Source: Actinomadura rifamycini DSM 43936 (GTDB lineage Bacteria; Actinomycetota; Actinomycetes; Streptosporangiales; Streptosporangiaceae). From it: a stretch of DNA of 64,000 nucleotides. Positions 8,642 to 17,196 of the stretch are shown here, piece after piece; within the stretch, counting starts at the first letter, position 1, and each line of letters opens with the position of its first letter. Where the stretch lies: NCBI RefSeq assembly GCF_000425065.1, contig NZ_AULB01000036.1, positions 18,429 to 82,428 on the forward strand, read 5' to 3'. A model generated the notes under the pieces. It was not told the origin of the DNA. It worked only from the letters and a program-made list of their open reading frames with translations, and made no database searches. A program made the translations under genes and the position numbers.

Positions 8642-8677
8642 ACAGAGCCCGGCCGGGAACACCCGGCCGGGCTCTGT
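8642..8677. terminator. strong stem-loop terminator after the HbhA-like gene
   Basis: A perfect 16-bp inverted repeat (arms 8642-8657 and 8662-8677, loop AACA) follows the stop codon by 23 bp. It is symmetrical and lacks a long T tract, as is common in actinobacteria. Confidence 0.8.
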
Positions 8678-8772
8678 CGTCCTCCTGTCAGGGCCGAATA
8701 GTGTGGGTGGCGATGAACGCGTGTGCGCGGCGTGAAGCCGCCGTCCGAGACGAGCAGGAGCGCTGATCACCG

Positions 8773-9138
8773 ATGGCGGGCTTCAACGTCCTGGAGTACT
8801 TCTTCTGGCTGCTGCTGATCATCGCGTTCGCGATGGAGGCGTGGGCGCTGATCGACTCCCTCACCGTGCCGCAGAACGCCTACGCGGCGGCGAGCAAGCA
8901 GAGCAAGAAGCTGTGGACGATCATCACGATCGTCTGCGCGGTGGTCGGGATGGCCTACGCCGTCGCGCCCGCGGCGCTCGGCGCCAGCCCGATCAGCCTG
9001 CTCCTCGGCATCCTTCCGGTCGCCGCGTTCCTCGGCGCCGCGATCTACCTCGCCGACGTCCGGCCGGCGGTCGCGCCGTTCAAGAAGCGCAACGGCGGCC
9101 GGGGCGGCCAGCGGCAGGGCCCGTACGGCCCCTGGTAG
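8773..9138 (+). CDS. DUF2516 membrane protein (Rv0476-like)
   Basis: The 121-residue protein has an N-terminal helix (VLEYFFWLLLIIAFAMEAWALI), a second (KLWTIITIVCAVVGMAYAV) and a third (ISLLLGILPVAAFLGAAIYLADVRPAV), then a Gly/Arg-rich tail. This is the DUF2516 pattern. Function is unknown; conservation beside hbhA-like genes suggests a shared envelope role. It lies beyond the terminator at 8642, so it probably has its own promoter in 8678-8772. Confidence 0.85.
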   Translation: MAGFNVLEYFFWLLLIIAFAMEAWALIDSLTVPQNAYAAASKQSKKLWTIITIVCAVVGMAYAVAPAALGASPISLLLGILPVAAFLGAAIYLADVRPAVAPFKKRNGGRGGQRQGPYGPW

Positions 9139-9245
9139 ACCGCCGGACCTGAGGTTTTCCGCAGGATCGGCGCTGCGGCGCGCCGCGGAAACCGTGCGGT
9201 CCGCCCCATGACGCCGCGGGGCCCGCCGAAAATAGCTTCGCTTGC

Positions 9246-11444
9246 ATGAACGACAAGCGAAGGTCCATGCCGGTCCGGGTCGCCCGGTGGAGCGCCGCGC
9301 ACCCCTGGTCCGCCGTCGGCCTGTGGGTGCTGTTCGTCGCCGCGTGCCTCGCCCTCGGCACGGCGGCCGGCACCGCCACCATCTCCGACGCCGAGTCCGG
9401 CGTGGGCGACTCCGGCCGCGCCGGGCGCATCGCGGCCGCCGGCGACTTCCCCGAGAAGGCCGAGGAGAACGTCCTCATCACCGCCCTCGACGGGCGGCTC
9501 GACCCCCGCGCCGCGCGCGCCGCGGCGGACGACGTCGTCCGCCGGATGACGGCCCTCCCCGAAGTGGAGTCGGTCGCCGCCCCCGTCGCCTCCCCGGACC
9601 GGACGGCCGTGCTCGTCCCGGTCACGATGAAGGGCGACACCGAGAACGCCGACCGGCGCGTCGACCCGCTCCTCGCGCAGAGCGCCGCCGTCCAGGACGC
9701 CCACCCCGGCCTCCGCGTCGAGCAGGTCGGCACCGGCTCCACCGCCAAGGGCCTCACCGAGACCCTGGGGGAGGACTTCGAGCGCGCCGAGTACATCAGC
9801 CTGCCGCTCACCCTGCTGATCATGCTGGCGGTGTTCGGCGCGCTGATCGCCGCCGCCGTCCCGGTCGTCCTCGCCCTCTCCTCGGTCGCCGCCGCGATCG
9901 GGCTCTCCGCCCTGATCTCCCACGTGCTGCCCGCCACCGGCGTCCTCAGCAACGTCATCCTGCTGATGGGCATGGCCGTCGGCGTCGACTACTCGCTCTT
10001 CTACCTCAAGCGCGAACGCGAGGAGCGGCGGCGCGGACGCCCGGACGCGCTGGAGATCGCCGCCGAGACGTCCGGGCACACCGTCGTCGTGTCCGGCGGC
10101 ACGGTCGTCGTCGCGATGGCCGGCCTCTACCTGGCCGGCGAGGCGACCTTCACCTCGCTCGCCACCGGCTCGATCATCGTCGTCGCCGTCGCCGTCCTCG
10201 CGTCCCTCACCGTCCTGCCCGCGCTGCTCGCCAAGCTCGGCCCACGCGTCGACCGCCCCCGCATCCCCGTCCTGTGGCGGATGACCCTGCGCTCCGGCGA
10301 GTCGCGCCTGTGGCCCGTCCTGCTGCGCCCCGCGCTCCGCCACCCCGCGATCACCCTCGCCCTCTCCGCCGCCGCGCTGCTCCTGCTCGCCGCCCCGGCC
10401 CTCGACATGCGGCTCAAGCAGCCCGGCTCGGACGACCTGCCCCGCGACGTCCCCGTCATCCGCGCCATGGACCGGCTCACCGCCGCCTTCCCCAGCGAGG
10501 GCACCGTCCACCGGGTCGCCGTCCGGGCGCCCGCCGAACGGTCCGGCGACGTCCGCGCCGCCCTCGCCGGCCTCGCCGCCCGCGCCGCCGCCGACCCCCT
10601 CTTCGCGCACGACCGCGCCCCCGAGATCCGCACGTCCCCCGACGGGCGCGTCCACCTGATGGACGTCGCCACCCCGCACGCCCGCAGCAGCGACGAGGCC
10701 GCCCGCTCCCTCGAGACGCTCCGCGCCTGGCTGCCCGCCGCCCTCGACGGCCTCCCCGCCGAGCACGGCGTCGGCGGCAAACTCGCCGAAGGCGTCGACT
10801 TCACCGCCCACCTCGAGGAGCGGCTGCCCATCGTGGTCGGGTTCGTCCTGCTGCTCACCCTCGTGATGACCGGCCTCATCTTCCGGTCCGCCGTGATCGC
10901 CCTCTCGGCCGTCGCGCTGAACCTCCTGTCGGCGGCCGCCGCGTTCGGCGTCCTCGTGCTCGTCTTCCAGCACACGTGGGCCGAAGGGATCCTCGACTTC
11001 CACTCGTCCGGCGCCGTCGTCTCCTGGCTGCCGCTCTTCCTGTTCGTCGTCCTGTTCGGCCTGTCGATGGACTACCACGTGTTCGTCGTCTCCCGGATCC
11101 GCGAGGCCGCCCGCGACATGCCGACCCGCGCCGCCGTCGGCGCCGGCATCACCCGCTCCGCCGGCGTCGTCACCAGCGCCGCCGTCGTGATGGTCGCCGT
11201 CTTCGCGATCTTCGGGACGCTCAGCATCGTCGAGTTCAAGCAGCTCGGCGTCGGTCTCGCCGCCGCGATCCTCATCGACGCCGTCGTCATCCGGATCTTC
11301 GTGCTGCCCGCCCTGATGGCCCTGCTCGGCGCCGCGAACTGGTGGCCCGGCCGCGTCCCCGGCCGCGGCCCCGCCCGCCCCCGCCGACGCGACCGTCCCC
11401 GACCTCCCGCTTCCCGCCCGCCGCTGACCGGCGGTGCGGCATGA
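9246..11444 (+). CDS. MMPL/RND-superfamily transporter
   Basis: The 732-residue protein has the duplicated MMPL layout. Each half is one helix, a large extracytoplasmic loop and five helices. The two proton-relay motifs are visible as GVDYSLFYLKRE (about residue 246) and SMDYHVFVVSRIRE (about 608). Related actinobacterial proteins export lipids or drugs; the substrate here is unknown. It is preceded by AT-richer sequence near 9230-9240 and ends 35 bp before the alaX start. The C-terminal ~30 residues are Pro/Arg-rich. Confidence 0.9.
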   Translation: MNDKRRSMPVRVARWSAAHPWSAVGLWVLFVAACLALGTAAGTATISDAESGVGDSGRAGRIAAAGDFPEKAEENVLITALDGRLDPRAARAAADDVVRRMTALPEVESVAAPVASPDRTAVLVPVTMKGDTENADRRVDPLLAQSAAVQDAHPGLRVEQVGTGSTAKGLTETLGEDFERAEYISLPLTLLIMLAVFGALIAAAVPVVLALSSVAAAIGLSALISHVLPATGVLSNVILLMGMAVGVDYSLFYLKREREERRRGRPDALEIAAETSGHTVVVSGGTVVVAMAGLYLAGEATFTSLATGSIIVVAVAVLASLTVLPALLAKLGPRVDRPRIPVLWRMTLRSGESRLWPVLLRPALRHPAITLALSAAALLLLAAPALDMRLKQPGSDDLPRDVPVIRAMDRLTAAFPSEGTVHRVAVRAPAERSGDVRAALAGLAARAAADPLFAHDRAPEIRTSPDGRVHLMDVATPHARSSDEAARSLETLRAWLPAALDGLPAEHGVGGKLAEGVDFTAHLEERLPIVVGFVLLLTLVMTGLIFRSAVIALSAVALNLLSAAAAFGVLVLVFQHTWAEGILDFHSSGAVVSWLPLFLFVVLFGLSMDYHVFVVSRIREAARDMPTRAAVGAGITRSAGVVTSAAVVMVAVFAIFGTLSIVEFKQLGVGLAAAILIDAVVIRIFVLPALMALLGAANWWPGRVPGRGPARPRRRDRPRPPASRPPLTGGAA

Positions 11445-11478
11445 TCGGACCCGCCGCCGCGACGACAAGGAGGCCGCC

Positions 11479-12207
11479 ATGACCGCGCACGGACGCACGA
11501 CCCGGCTGGAACTCGACGACCAGAACCTCCGCGAGTGGGAGGCGGTCGTCCTCGAATCCGGACCCGACGGGATCGTCCTCGACCGCTCGGCGTTCTACCC
11601 GGGCGGCGGCGGGCAGCCGCCGGACCACGGCGTCCTCCTCTGGCAGGGCGTCCAGACCCGCATCGCCGGCGTCCGCAAGGGCGACGACCCGGTCCTCCTG
11701 CCCGCCGAAGACGACCCGCTCCCGCCCGCCGGGACCGTGGTGCGCGGCGCCGTCGAGGACGACCGCCGCACCGCCCTCATGCGCACCCACTCCGGCCTGC
11801 ACCTGCTGTGCGGCGTCGTGTTCCGCGACTTCGGCTGCCTCGTCACCGGCGGCAACATGGAGCCGCTGACCGCCAGGATGGACTTCGACCTGCGCGAAGT
11901 CCCGCCGAACTTCAAGCAGACCGTCGAGGACGCCTGCAACGCCGAGGTCGAGGCGAACCGCCGCATCGACGTCCGCACCCTCCCGCGCGCCGAGGCGTTC
12001 GCGATCCCCGACATCGTCCGCACCGCCACCAACCTGGTCCCGCCCGAGGTCCAGGACGTCCGCATCGTCGACATCGTCGGCCTCGACACCCAGGCCGACG
12101 GCGGCACCCACGTCGGCTCCACCAAGCAGATCGGCCGCATCACCGTGGCCAAGGTCGAGAACAAGGGCCGCGGCTTCCGCCGCCTCCGCATCAAGATCAC
12201 CGATTGA
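11479..12207 (+). CDS. AlaX-type alanyl-tRNA editing hydrolase
   Basis: The 242-residue protein is a free-standing homologue of the AlaRS editing domain, which deacylates mischarged Ser- or Gly-tRNA(Ala). Visible are the beta-barrel opening (DRSAFYPGGGGQPPDHG), the zinc motif HSGLH (HxxxH) and the second ligand region DGGTHVGSTKQIG. In that region the cysteine common in CGGTH is an aspartate. ATG 11479 has AAGGAGG just upstream, so the 15 residues upstream of it in frame are rejected. The gene is followed by the lower-GC cassette at 12.3-14.06 kb. Confidence 0.88.
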   Translation: MTAHGRTTRLELDDQNLREWEAVVLESGPDGIVLDRSAFYPGGGGQPPDHGVLLWQGVQTRIAGVRKGDDPVLLPAEDDPLPPAGTVVRGAVEDDRRTALMRTHSGLHLLCGVVFRDFGCLVTGGNMEPLTARMDFDLREVPPNFKQTVEDACNAEVEANRRIDVRTLPRAEAFAIPDIVRTATNLVPPEVQDVRIVDIVGLDTQADGGTHVGSTKQIGRITVAKVENKGRGFRRLRIKITD

Positions 12208-12289
12208 CCCCCAAGCCCGCCTGCGCGAACCGACCACGACGCCGAACCTCGTCCTGCTCCTGCGGCGCACATGTCGGCGCACGGATATG

Positions 12290-12305
12290 TCGAACGCTAG
12301 TTCGA
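12290..12305. promoter_or_regulatory. inverted repeat upstream of the DprA/PRTase cassette
   Basis: A perfect repeat TCGAAC-GCTA-GTTCGA lies 53 bp before the ATG at 12359, in the only non-coding gap ahead of the cassette. It could be an operator or an insertion-associated sequence; no regulator adjoins it. Confidence 0.4.
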
Positions 12306-12358
12306 GAAACGGCCGCCCGGGAGTGGAGTCCGTGAAGCCCACCCCGTACATTGGAGCG

Positions 12359-13270
12359 ATGGACACGGTCACGCCTGAGGAGCAAGCGGCTCTAGTGGCG
12401 CTGCTCCAGGTACGACCTGAGAAGATGCGCTGGAGCGATATCACCGCGGAGGTTCTCGAGGCGGGCAGCGCCGTCGAGGTGTGGGATCGTCTGGTCCCGC
12501 CCATGCTCACCGGTCTTCCGGGGGAACCTGACCCCCGCGAGGCGGCCGCCGCCGACATCCGTCGATGGGCGGAGGAGGGCAACACCCTTCTCACCATTCT
12601 GGACGGCGTGTATCCATCGCGTCTACGAGGTGTCCACCAAGCCCCTCCCGTGCTCTTCGCGCGCGGGACCCTCCGCACCGATGACCTGGCGGTATCGGTG
12701 GTGGGATCGCGGCAGGCGTCCGAGCGCGGCCTGCAGATCGCCGCCAACATTGCTCGTGAACTCGTCGCGCGTGACGTCACGGTGAGCGCCGGCCTCGCCC
12801 TGGGCATCGACACGGCGGCCCACCGAGCCGCCCTCGATCATGGCGGCCGCACGGTCGCGGTCATCGGAACGGGCATCAACAAGACGTACCCAGCGGCCAA
12901 TCGTGCACTGCACCGCGAAATCGCGGACAGAGGGCTGCTCCTGTCCCAGTTCTGGCCGGACGCACCACCTCAGAAGCACAACTTCCTCATGCGCAACGCG
13001 ACAATGTCGGGTTACGGCCTCGCCACGGTCGTGGTGGAGGCGGGCGAGCACAGTGGTGCCCGCGCCCAAGCCCGATTGGCCGTGGAACACGGCCGCCCGG
13101 TGATCCTGACGGACATGGTCGTTGAGCGCAATGACTGGGCGAAGGCGCTGGTCGACCGCCCGGGGGTGCATGTCGCCGGCGGTATGCGCGCGGTGGTGGC
13201 GGTCATCGACGGGCTGATCGCCGAGGAAGACCGAATCGACGCCGAGTTGCGCCGCCTGGTGTCCGCCTGA
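12359..13270 (+). CDS. divergent DprA/SMF-like DNA-processing protein
   Basis: The 303-residue protein contains the DprA Rossmann-like core: VVGSRQAS near residue 115, GLALGIDTAAHRAAL near 146, VIGTGINKTYPAANR, LLLSQFWPD, and VVVEAGEHSGARAQARLA near 225-240. The canonical F-P-x-RNRIIAGLS loop is replaced by NFLMRNATMSGYG, and no C-terminal winged helix is present. It is therefore not the housekeeping dprA of the rnhB/topA region. DprA proteins bind single-stranded DNA and load RecA. Start choice is uncertain: ATG 12359 has a close GGAG; GTG 12332 and ATG 12287 are alternatives. G+C is visibly lower than flanks (about 65%). The next gene begins 2 bp after the stop. Confidence 0.8.
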   Translation: MDTVTPEEQAALVALLQVRPEKMRWSDITAEVLEAGSAVEVWDRLVPPMLTGLPGEPDPREAAAADIRRWAEEGNTLLTILDGVYPSRLRGVHQAPPVLFARGTLRTDDLAVSVVGSRQASERGLQIAANIARELVARDVTVSAGLALGIDTAAHRAALDHGGRTVAVIGTGINKTYPAANRALHREIADRGLLLSQFWPDAPPQKHNFLMRNATMSGYGLATVVVEAGEHSGARAQARLAVEHGRPVILTDMVVERNDWAKALVDRPGVHVAGGMRAVVAVIDGLIAEEDRIDAELRRLVSA

Positions 13271-13272
13271 CC

Positions 13273-14061
13273 ATGCACGACGGTGATCTCATTCGGAGGC
13301 TGGGCGCGACCCTCGTCGCCACGGCCGGCGGTTACCTGCGCAACCCTGTTCGCCGGGAGTGGACAACCTGCACCGTCTGCGCCACGCCCGTGTCCGGGTA
13401 TCGCATGTGCTTCGCTTGCAATCAGGCTCGCGTCCACAGCGGGTTGGCCGATCGGGTCGCTGCCTTGACCTACGCGGTTGAGGGCTCCCAGTCAGGCTAT
13501 GTCATGCGGGGCTACAAGCGTGTACCGCCCATCGAGGAGCATCGCCGGATCGTGGCGATGCTCCTCCTGCTCGCCCTTCGCGGCCATGCTTCGTGCCCAG
13601 GCGTCCTCGCACGGGCGTCCCTGACGCATTGGGCGACGGTGCCTTCCCTGCCCATGAAACCGGGGGAGCACCCGTTCCATCGCATCGTCGGCGGGATCGC
13701 TCCGGGCAAGGAGGCGCCCCTGCGAGCACAGGCGGCAGTGGCCAATCCCCGAGGTGTGAACGGTACGCATTTCGTGGTGGACGTGCCGCTGCCCGTGGGC
13801 TCGCACGTGCTGCTCATGGACGACACCTGGGTGAAGGGCGGGCATGCCCAATCGGCTGTGCTCGCCCTTCGCGCGGCAGGGGCCCGAAAGGTGTCCGTCC
13901 TGGTGGTCGCGCGCTGGATCAAGGAGCGCTTCGCAGAGAATGCGGCTTTCTTGAAGACGCTTCCGGATTATGACCCTTGGCTCTGCCCATGGACGGGTGC
14001 AGGATGCCCGAACGCGTCACCGTCGGCGTCAGTCGGCTCAGCCCGGTCACCCTTTGCTTGA
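13273..14061 (+). CDS. ComF-like phosphoribosyltransferase with zinc ribbon
   Basis: The 262-residue protein has an N-terminal four-cysteine zinc ribbon (C33, C36, C46, C49) and a type I PRTase fold. Its PRPP-binding site reads VLLMDDTWVKGG, with Asp183-Asp184 in the place of the canonical acidic pair and Lys where a Thr is usual. Two further cysteines (about 238 and 245) lie near the C-terminus. ComF proteins share this ribbon-plus-PRTase plan and pair functionally with DprA in natural competence. Here the two genes are adjacent (2-bp gap) but both are divergent. The true substrate is unknown. The 3' end overlaps the convergent GT87 gene by 94 bp. Confidence 0.78.
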   Translation: MHDGDLIRRLGATLVATAGGYLRNPVRREWTTCTVCATPVSGYRMCFACNQARVHSGLADRVAALTYAVEGSQSGYVMRGYKRVPPIEEHRRIVAMLLLLALRGHASCPGVLARASLTHWATVPSLPMKPGEHPFHRIVGGIAPGKEAPLRAQAAVANPRGVNGTHFVVDVPLPVGSHVLLMDDTWVKGGHAQSAVLALRAAGARKVSVLVVARWIKERFAENAAFLKTLPDYDPWLCPWTGAGCPNASPSASVGSARSPFA

Positions 14062-15245
14062 GAGACGCGGTTTTCGCCAGGCTCTGGGAGCGCCTGAAGA
14101 GGGTGCTCCGGCGCTGCTTCGGTGAGGGGGATGTCGGACGGGGTGGGAAGGGTGGGGCGGGGGCGGGTGCAGATGTAGGCGAGGAAGGCCAGGGCGGCGG
14201 CCAGGTAGGCGTTCGCCACCAGGGTGACGGGGCCGTGGAAGCCGTACTCGTCGGGGCCTCCGTCGTGGGGGGTGAACCACATGGGGGCTATCGCGAACAC
14301 CGCGAAGGCGAAGGCGGGGGTCTTGCGGTGGCCGTCGCGGAGGAGGACCGCGAGGGCCGGGACGACCCACACCCAGTGGTGCGCCCACGAGATCGGGGAG
14401 ACGAGCAGGCCCGTGGTGCCGGTGACGGCGATCGCGGCGAGCCAGTCGCCGCGGCGGGCGAGGGCGGCGGCGAGGGCGAGGCCGGCGACGGCGAGCAGGG
14501 GCGGGACGAACGTGTACCAGCCGTCCACGTGCTCGGCGCCGCCGAAGATCCGGACGGCCGCGCCGTACGGGGACTGGTTGCTGATGTAGGGGGCGCCGAC
14601 GCGGGACGTGTCGAAGAAGGTGTGCAGCCAGTAGACGCGGGACGCGTCGGGGGCGACGGCCCACGCGGCGAGGGCGCAGGCGCAGAATGCGGCGGCGGCG
14701 AGCGCGGCGGATTTCGTTCTGCGGGTGACGAGGAGAAAGAGGATGAAGATTCCGGGGGTCAGTTTCATCGCCGTGGCGATGCCGATTCCGATGCCCGCCT
14801 TCTTGTTGTTCGCGATGCGTTTCATGTCGTACATCACGAGCGCCAGCAGGAACAGGTTGACCTGCCCCTGGTAGAGCGAGTGCCACATCGGCGCGAGGGC
14901 GAGGCCGGCGGCGACGGCCGCGGCGACGGCCGGACGGGACGGGCGGCGGCCGGCGAGTTCGAGCGTCACCGCGCACGCGTAGGCGAAGGCCGCGACGGAC
15001 GCGAGTTGCCAGGCCACGCGGGCGACGGCGAGGGGCAGGGCGGAGAGGGGCGCGAACACCAGGGCGGCGAACGGGGTGTTGGTGAACCAGTGGTCGGCGT
15101 GCTGCTCCAGGTAGAGGGACGCGCCGTCGGTGAGGGCCTCGCCGCCGAGCATGTAGATGCGGAAGTCGAGGGAGTCGTAGGTCGCGGCGAATATCGCGAC
15201 GGCGACCAGTTCGATGGCGAGGGCCGTGTACGCCAGCCGTTTCAC
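13968..15245 (-). CDS. GT87-family (DUF2029) polyprenyl-phosphate-dependent mannosyltransferase
   Basis: The product (425 residues) is a multi-pass membrane glycosyltransferase. An early acidic motif, DFRIYMLGGEAL, follows the first helix; LYQGQVNLFLLAL and the later NQSPYG and SWAHHWVW segments are typical of the alpha-mannosyltransferases that extend envelope lipoglycans. GTG 15245 is preceded by GGAGGACATAC, which rules out the upstream frame extension. The last ~45 residues are soluble, charged and unlike the rest; that portion is the antisense of the transferred PRTase gene, so the tail may be a junction artefact of an insertion. Confidence 0.82.
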   Translation of the reverse strand: MKRLAYTALAIELVAVAIFAATYDSLDFRIYMLGGEALTDGASLYLEQHADHWFTNTPFAALVFAPLSALPLAVARVAWQLASVAAFAYACAVTLELAGRRPSRPAVAAAVAAGLALAPMWHSLYQGQVNLFLLALVMYDMKRIANNKKAGIGIGIATAMKLTPGIFILFLLVTRRTKSAALAAAAFCACALAAWAVAPDASRVYWLHTFFDTSRVGAPYISNQSPYGAAVRIFGGAEHVDGWYTFVPPLLAVAGLALAAALARRGDWLAAIAVTGTTGLLVSPISWAHHWVWVVPALAVLLRDGHRKTPAFAFAVFAIAPMWFTPHDGGPDEYGFHGPVTLVANAYLAAALAFLAYICTRPRPTLPTPSDIPLTEAAPEHPLQALPEPGENRVSQAKGDRAEPTDADGDAFGHPAPVHGQSQGS

Positions 15246-15399
15246 GTATGTCCTCCGTCCGGTGTGGACGGCCCACGATCGCGAATGGCGCGGGGGCGTC
15301 GCGTCGGGCCGGGGATTGCATTCGCGGACGGGGTTGTGGCCCGGGGGATTAAGCCCGCGGGCCAATGTGCGGGGGAGGCGCGCTCGTTACGATCGGCGC

Positions 15400-16485
15400 A
15401 TGGTGAATCGCCGGGTTCTTTCCGCGGCGTCGATGTGGTGCGCGGCAGCGCTGTACCCGGTCGTCGTGTACCTGACGTTCGAGAGCGCGCCGTCGGGTTT
15501 CCAGGGGCTGGAGGTGCTGCTGACGGTGGCGCTGACGGTCGCGGTGCTCGGGATGCTGGCGCGGTGGCCGCTGCCGGCGTTCGCGGTGCTGCTGCTGGCC
15601 TGGACGGGCGGGATGCTGGCGGAGCAGCAGGGTGTGGCGCTGCTGCTGCACGTGCTCCTCGCGGACGCCGGGGTGGCGTACGTCGCGTCGGTGCGGCCCC
15701 GGTGGACGTCGTTGACCGCGGCCGGGGTGACGCTGCTGGTTCAGCTCCTGTGCGTCTCGCTGTTCATGTACGTCAACGAGACGCTGTACCTGTCGGTGCT
15801 GCTCGCGCTGGTGGTCGCGTGGACGGCCGGGAACTCGGTGCGGGTGCGGCGGGCGCACGCGGAGGCGCTGCGGGCGCGGGAGACGGAGCGGGCCCTCGCG
15901 GAGGAGCGGCTGCGGATCGCGCGGGAGCTGCACGACATGGTGGCGCACAGCGTGGGGATCATCGCGATCCAGGCGGGCGTCGGGGGACGGGTGATCGACA
16001 CGCAGCCCGCGGAGGCGCGCAAGGCGCTCGACGTGATCGAGGCGACGAGCCGGGACACGCTCGCGAGCCTGCGCCGGATGCTGACCGGCCTGCGCCGGGA
16101 GGGGGCGCTCGGGCCGGCGCCGGGACTGGACGACCTGGAGCGGCTCGCGGCGGCGACGTGCGACGCCGGGGTGCGGGTGGACGTGCGGCGCACGGGGGAG
16201 CGGCGGGAGCTGCCGTCGGACGTCGACCTGTGCGCCTACCGGGTGGTGCAGGAGGCGCTGACGAACGTGGTGCGGCACGCGGGCGTGGCGGACTGCAGGG
16301 TGACGATCGGGTACCGGGAGGACGGCCTGGAGATCGAGGTCGAGGACGAGGGGAGCGGCGGGACGGTGGGCGCCGGGTTCGGGATCGTGGGGATGCGGGA
16401 GCGGGTCGCGCTGCTGCGGGGCGAGTTCGCGGCGGGGCCGCGGCCGGGCGGCGGGTTCCGGGTGGCGGCGAGGATCCCGGCGTGA
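15400..16485 (+). CDS. NarL-type sensor histidine kinase
   Basis: The 361-residue kinase has five or six N-terminal membrane helices (residues ~5-145), then a HisKA_3 dimerisation domain with the phosphoacceptor box ELHDMVAHSVG (His178). The ATP-binding domain follows, with RVVQEALTNVVRHA (N box) and GFGIVGMRERV (G box). No extracytoplasmic sensor domain is present, so the signal is likely sensed in the membrane. ATG 15400 follows weakly G-rich sequence. Its stop overlaps the response regulator start (GTGA), so both are translated together. Confidence 0.9.
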   Translation: MVNRRVLSAASMWCAAALYPVVVYLTFESAPSGFQGLEVLLTVALTVAVLGMLARWPLPAFAVLLLAWTGGMLAEQQGVALLLHVLLADAGVAYVASVRPRWTSLTAAGVTLLVQLLCVSLFMYVNETLYLSVLLALVVAWTAGNSVRVRRAHAEALRARETERALAEERLRIARELHDMVAHSVGIIAIQAGVGGRVIDTQPAEARKALDVIEATSRDTLASLRRMLTGLRREGALGPAPGLDDLERLAAATCDAGVRVDVRRTGERRELPSDVDLCAYRVVQEALTNVVRHAGVADCRVTIGYREDGLEIEVEDEGSGGTVGAGFGIVGMRERVALLRGEFAAGPRPGGGFRVAARIPA

Positions 16486-17132
16486 CGGTCCGGGTGCTGC
16501 TCGTGGACGACCAGCCGCTCGTCCGGGCGGGGCTGCGGGTGCTGATGGCCGACACGTCCGACCTGGAGATCGTGGGGGAGGCCGGGACGGGCGCGGAGGC
16601 GGTGCGGCTGGTGGGGGAGGTCGCGCCGGACGTGGTGGTCATGGACATCCGGATGCCGGACATGGACGGCATCGAGGCGACGCGGCGGATCTCGGGCGCG
16701 CGGGTGGTGATGCTCACCACGTTCGACGACGACGAGTACGTGTACGGGGCGCTGCGGGCGGGCGCGAGCGGGTTCCTGGTGAAGGACATGGCGCTGGAGG
16801 AGATCCTCGGCGCGATCCGGGTGGTGGCGCGGGGCGACGGGCTGATCGCGCCGAGCGTGACGCGGCGGCTGATCGCGGAGTTCGCGGCGCGCCCGGAGCG
16901 GGAGCCCGCGCGTCCGGCGCGTCCGCTGGAGGGGGTCACCGGGCGGGAGCGGGAGGTGCTGGCGCTGGTGGGGCGCGGGTTGACGAACCACGAGATCGCG
17001 GACGAGCTGGTGATCAGCGTCGCGACCGCGAAGGCGCACGTGGCGCGGCTGCTGGCGAAGCTGGACGCCCGCGACCGCGTCCAGCTGGTGATCATCGCGT
17101 ACGAGCACGGGCTGGCGGGGCCGGGCGGGTGA
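16482..17132 (+). CDS. NarL/LuxR-type response regulator
   Basis: The 216-residue regulator has a receiver domain with Asp8-Asp9, the phosphoacceptor Asp55 (VVMDIRMPD) and Lys103-type FLVKDM, then a LuxR helix-turn-helix at about 150-205 (LTGRE-like VTGREREVLALVGRGLTNHEIA..VATAKAHVARLL). The GTG start at 16482 overlaps the kinase stop. It is the partner of the upstream kinase; targets are unknown, though autoregulation or control of nearby membrane genes is possible. Confidence 0.92.
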   Translation: MTVRVLLVDDQPLVRAGLRVLMADTSDLEIVGEAGTGAEAVRLVGEVAPDVVVMDIRMPDMDGIEATRRISGARVVMLTTFDDDEYVYGALRAGASGFLVKDMALEEILGAIRVVARGDGLIAPSVTRRLIAEFAARPEREPARPARPLEGVTGREREVLALVGRGLTNHEIADELVISVATAKAHVARLLAKLDARDRVQLVIIAYEHGLAGPGG

Positions 17133-17158
17133 CGTCCGGAGCCGGACTCCTACCGGCT

Positions 17159-17196
17159 GTAGTACTACGCGGGGGCGTCGGATAATCTGGATGCCG
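17159..17196 (+). promoter_or_regulatory. promoter/operator of the BlaI-M56 operon
   Basis: GTAGTACTAC (17159-17168) is a perfect 10-bp palindrome composed of the GTA/TAC half-sites known for BlaI-type repressors. A -10-like TAATCT (17183-17188) ends 7 bases before the GTG at 17196, so the transcript is probably leaderless and the palindrome covers the -35 region. This arrangement fits self-repression. Confidence 0.55.

Noticed and set aside
9045..11498. An 817-codon open frame on the minus strand opposite the MMPL gene
   Set aside because: Product is Gly/Asp/Arg low-complexity; it is the high-GC antisense shadow of a gene with clear MMPL motifs.
11479..12207. Full-length alanyl-tRNA synthetase
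   Set aside because: Only the editing-domain length (242 residues) is present, with no aminoacylation domain.
13977..16481. Long + strand open frame running upstream of the response regulator
   Set aside because: Its early part is antisense to GT87 and shifted from the kinase; only the section from GTG 16482 has regulator motifs.
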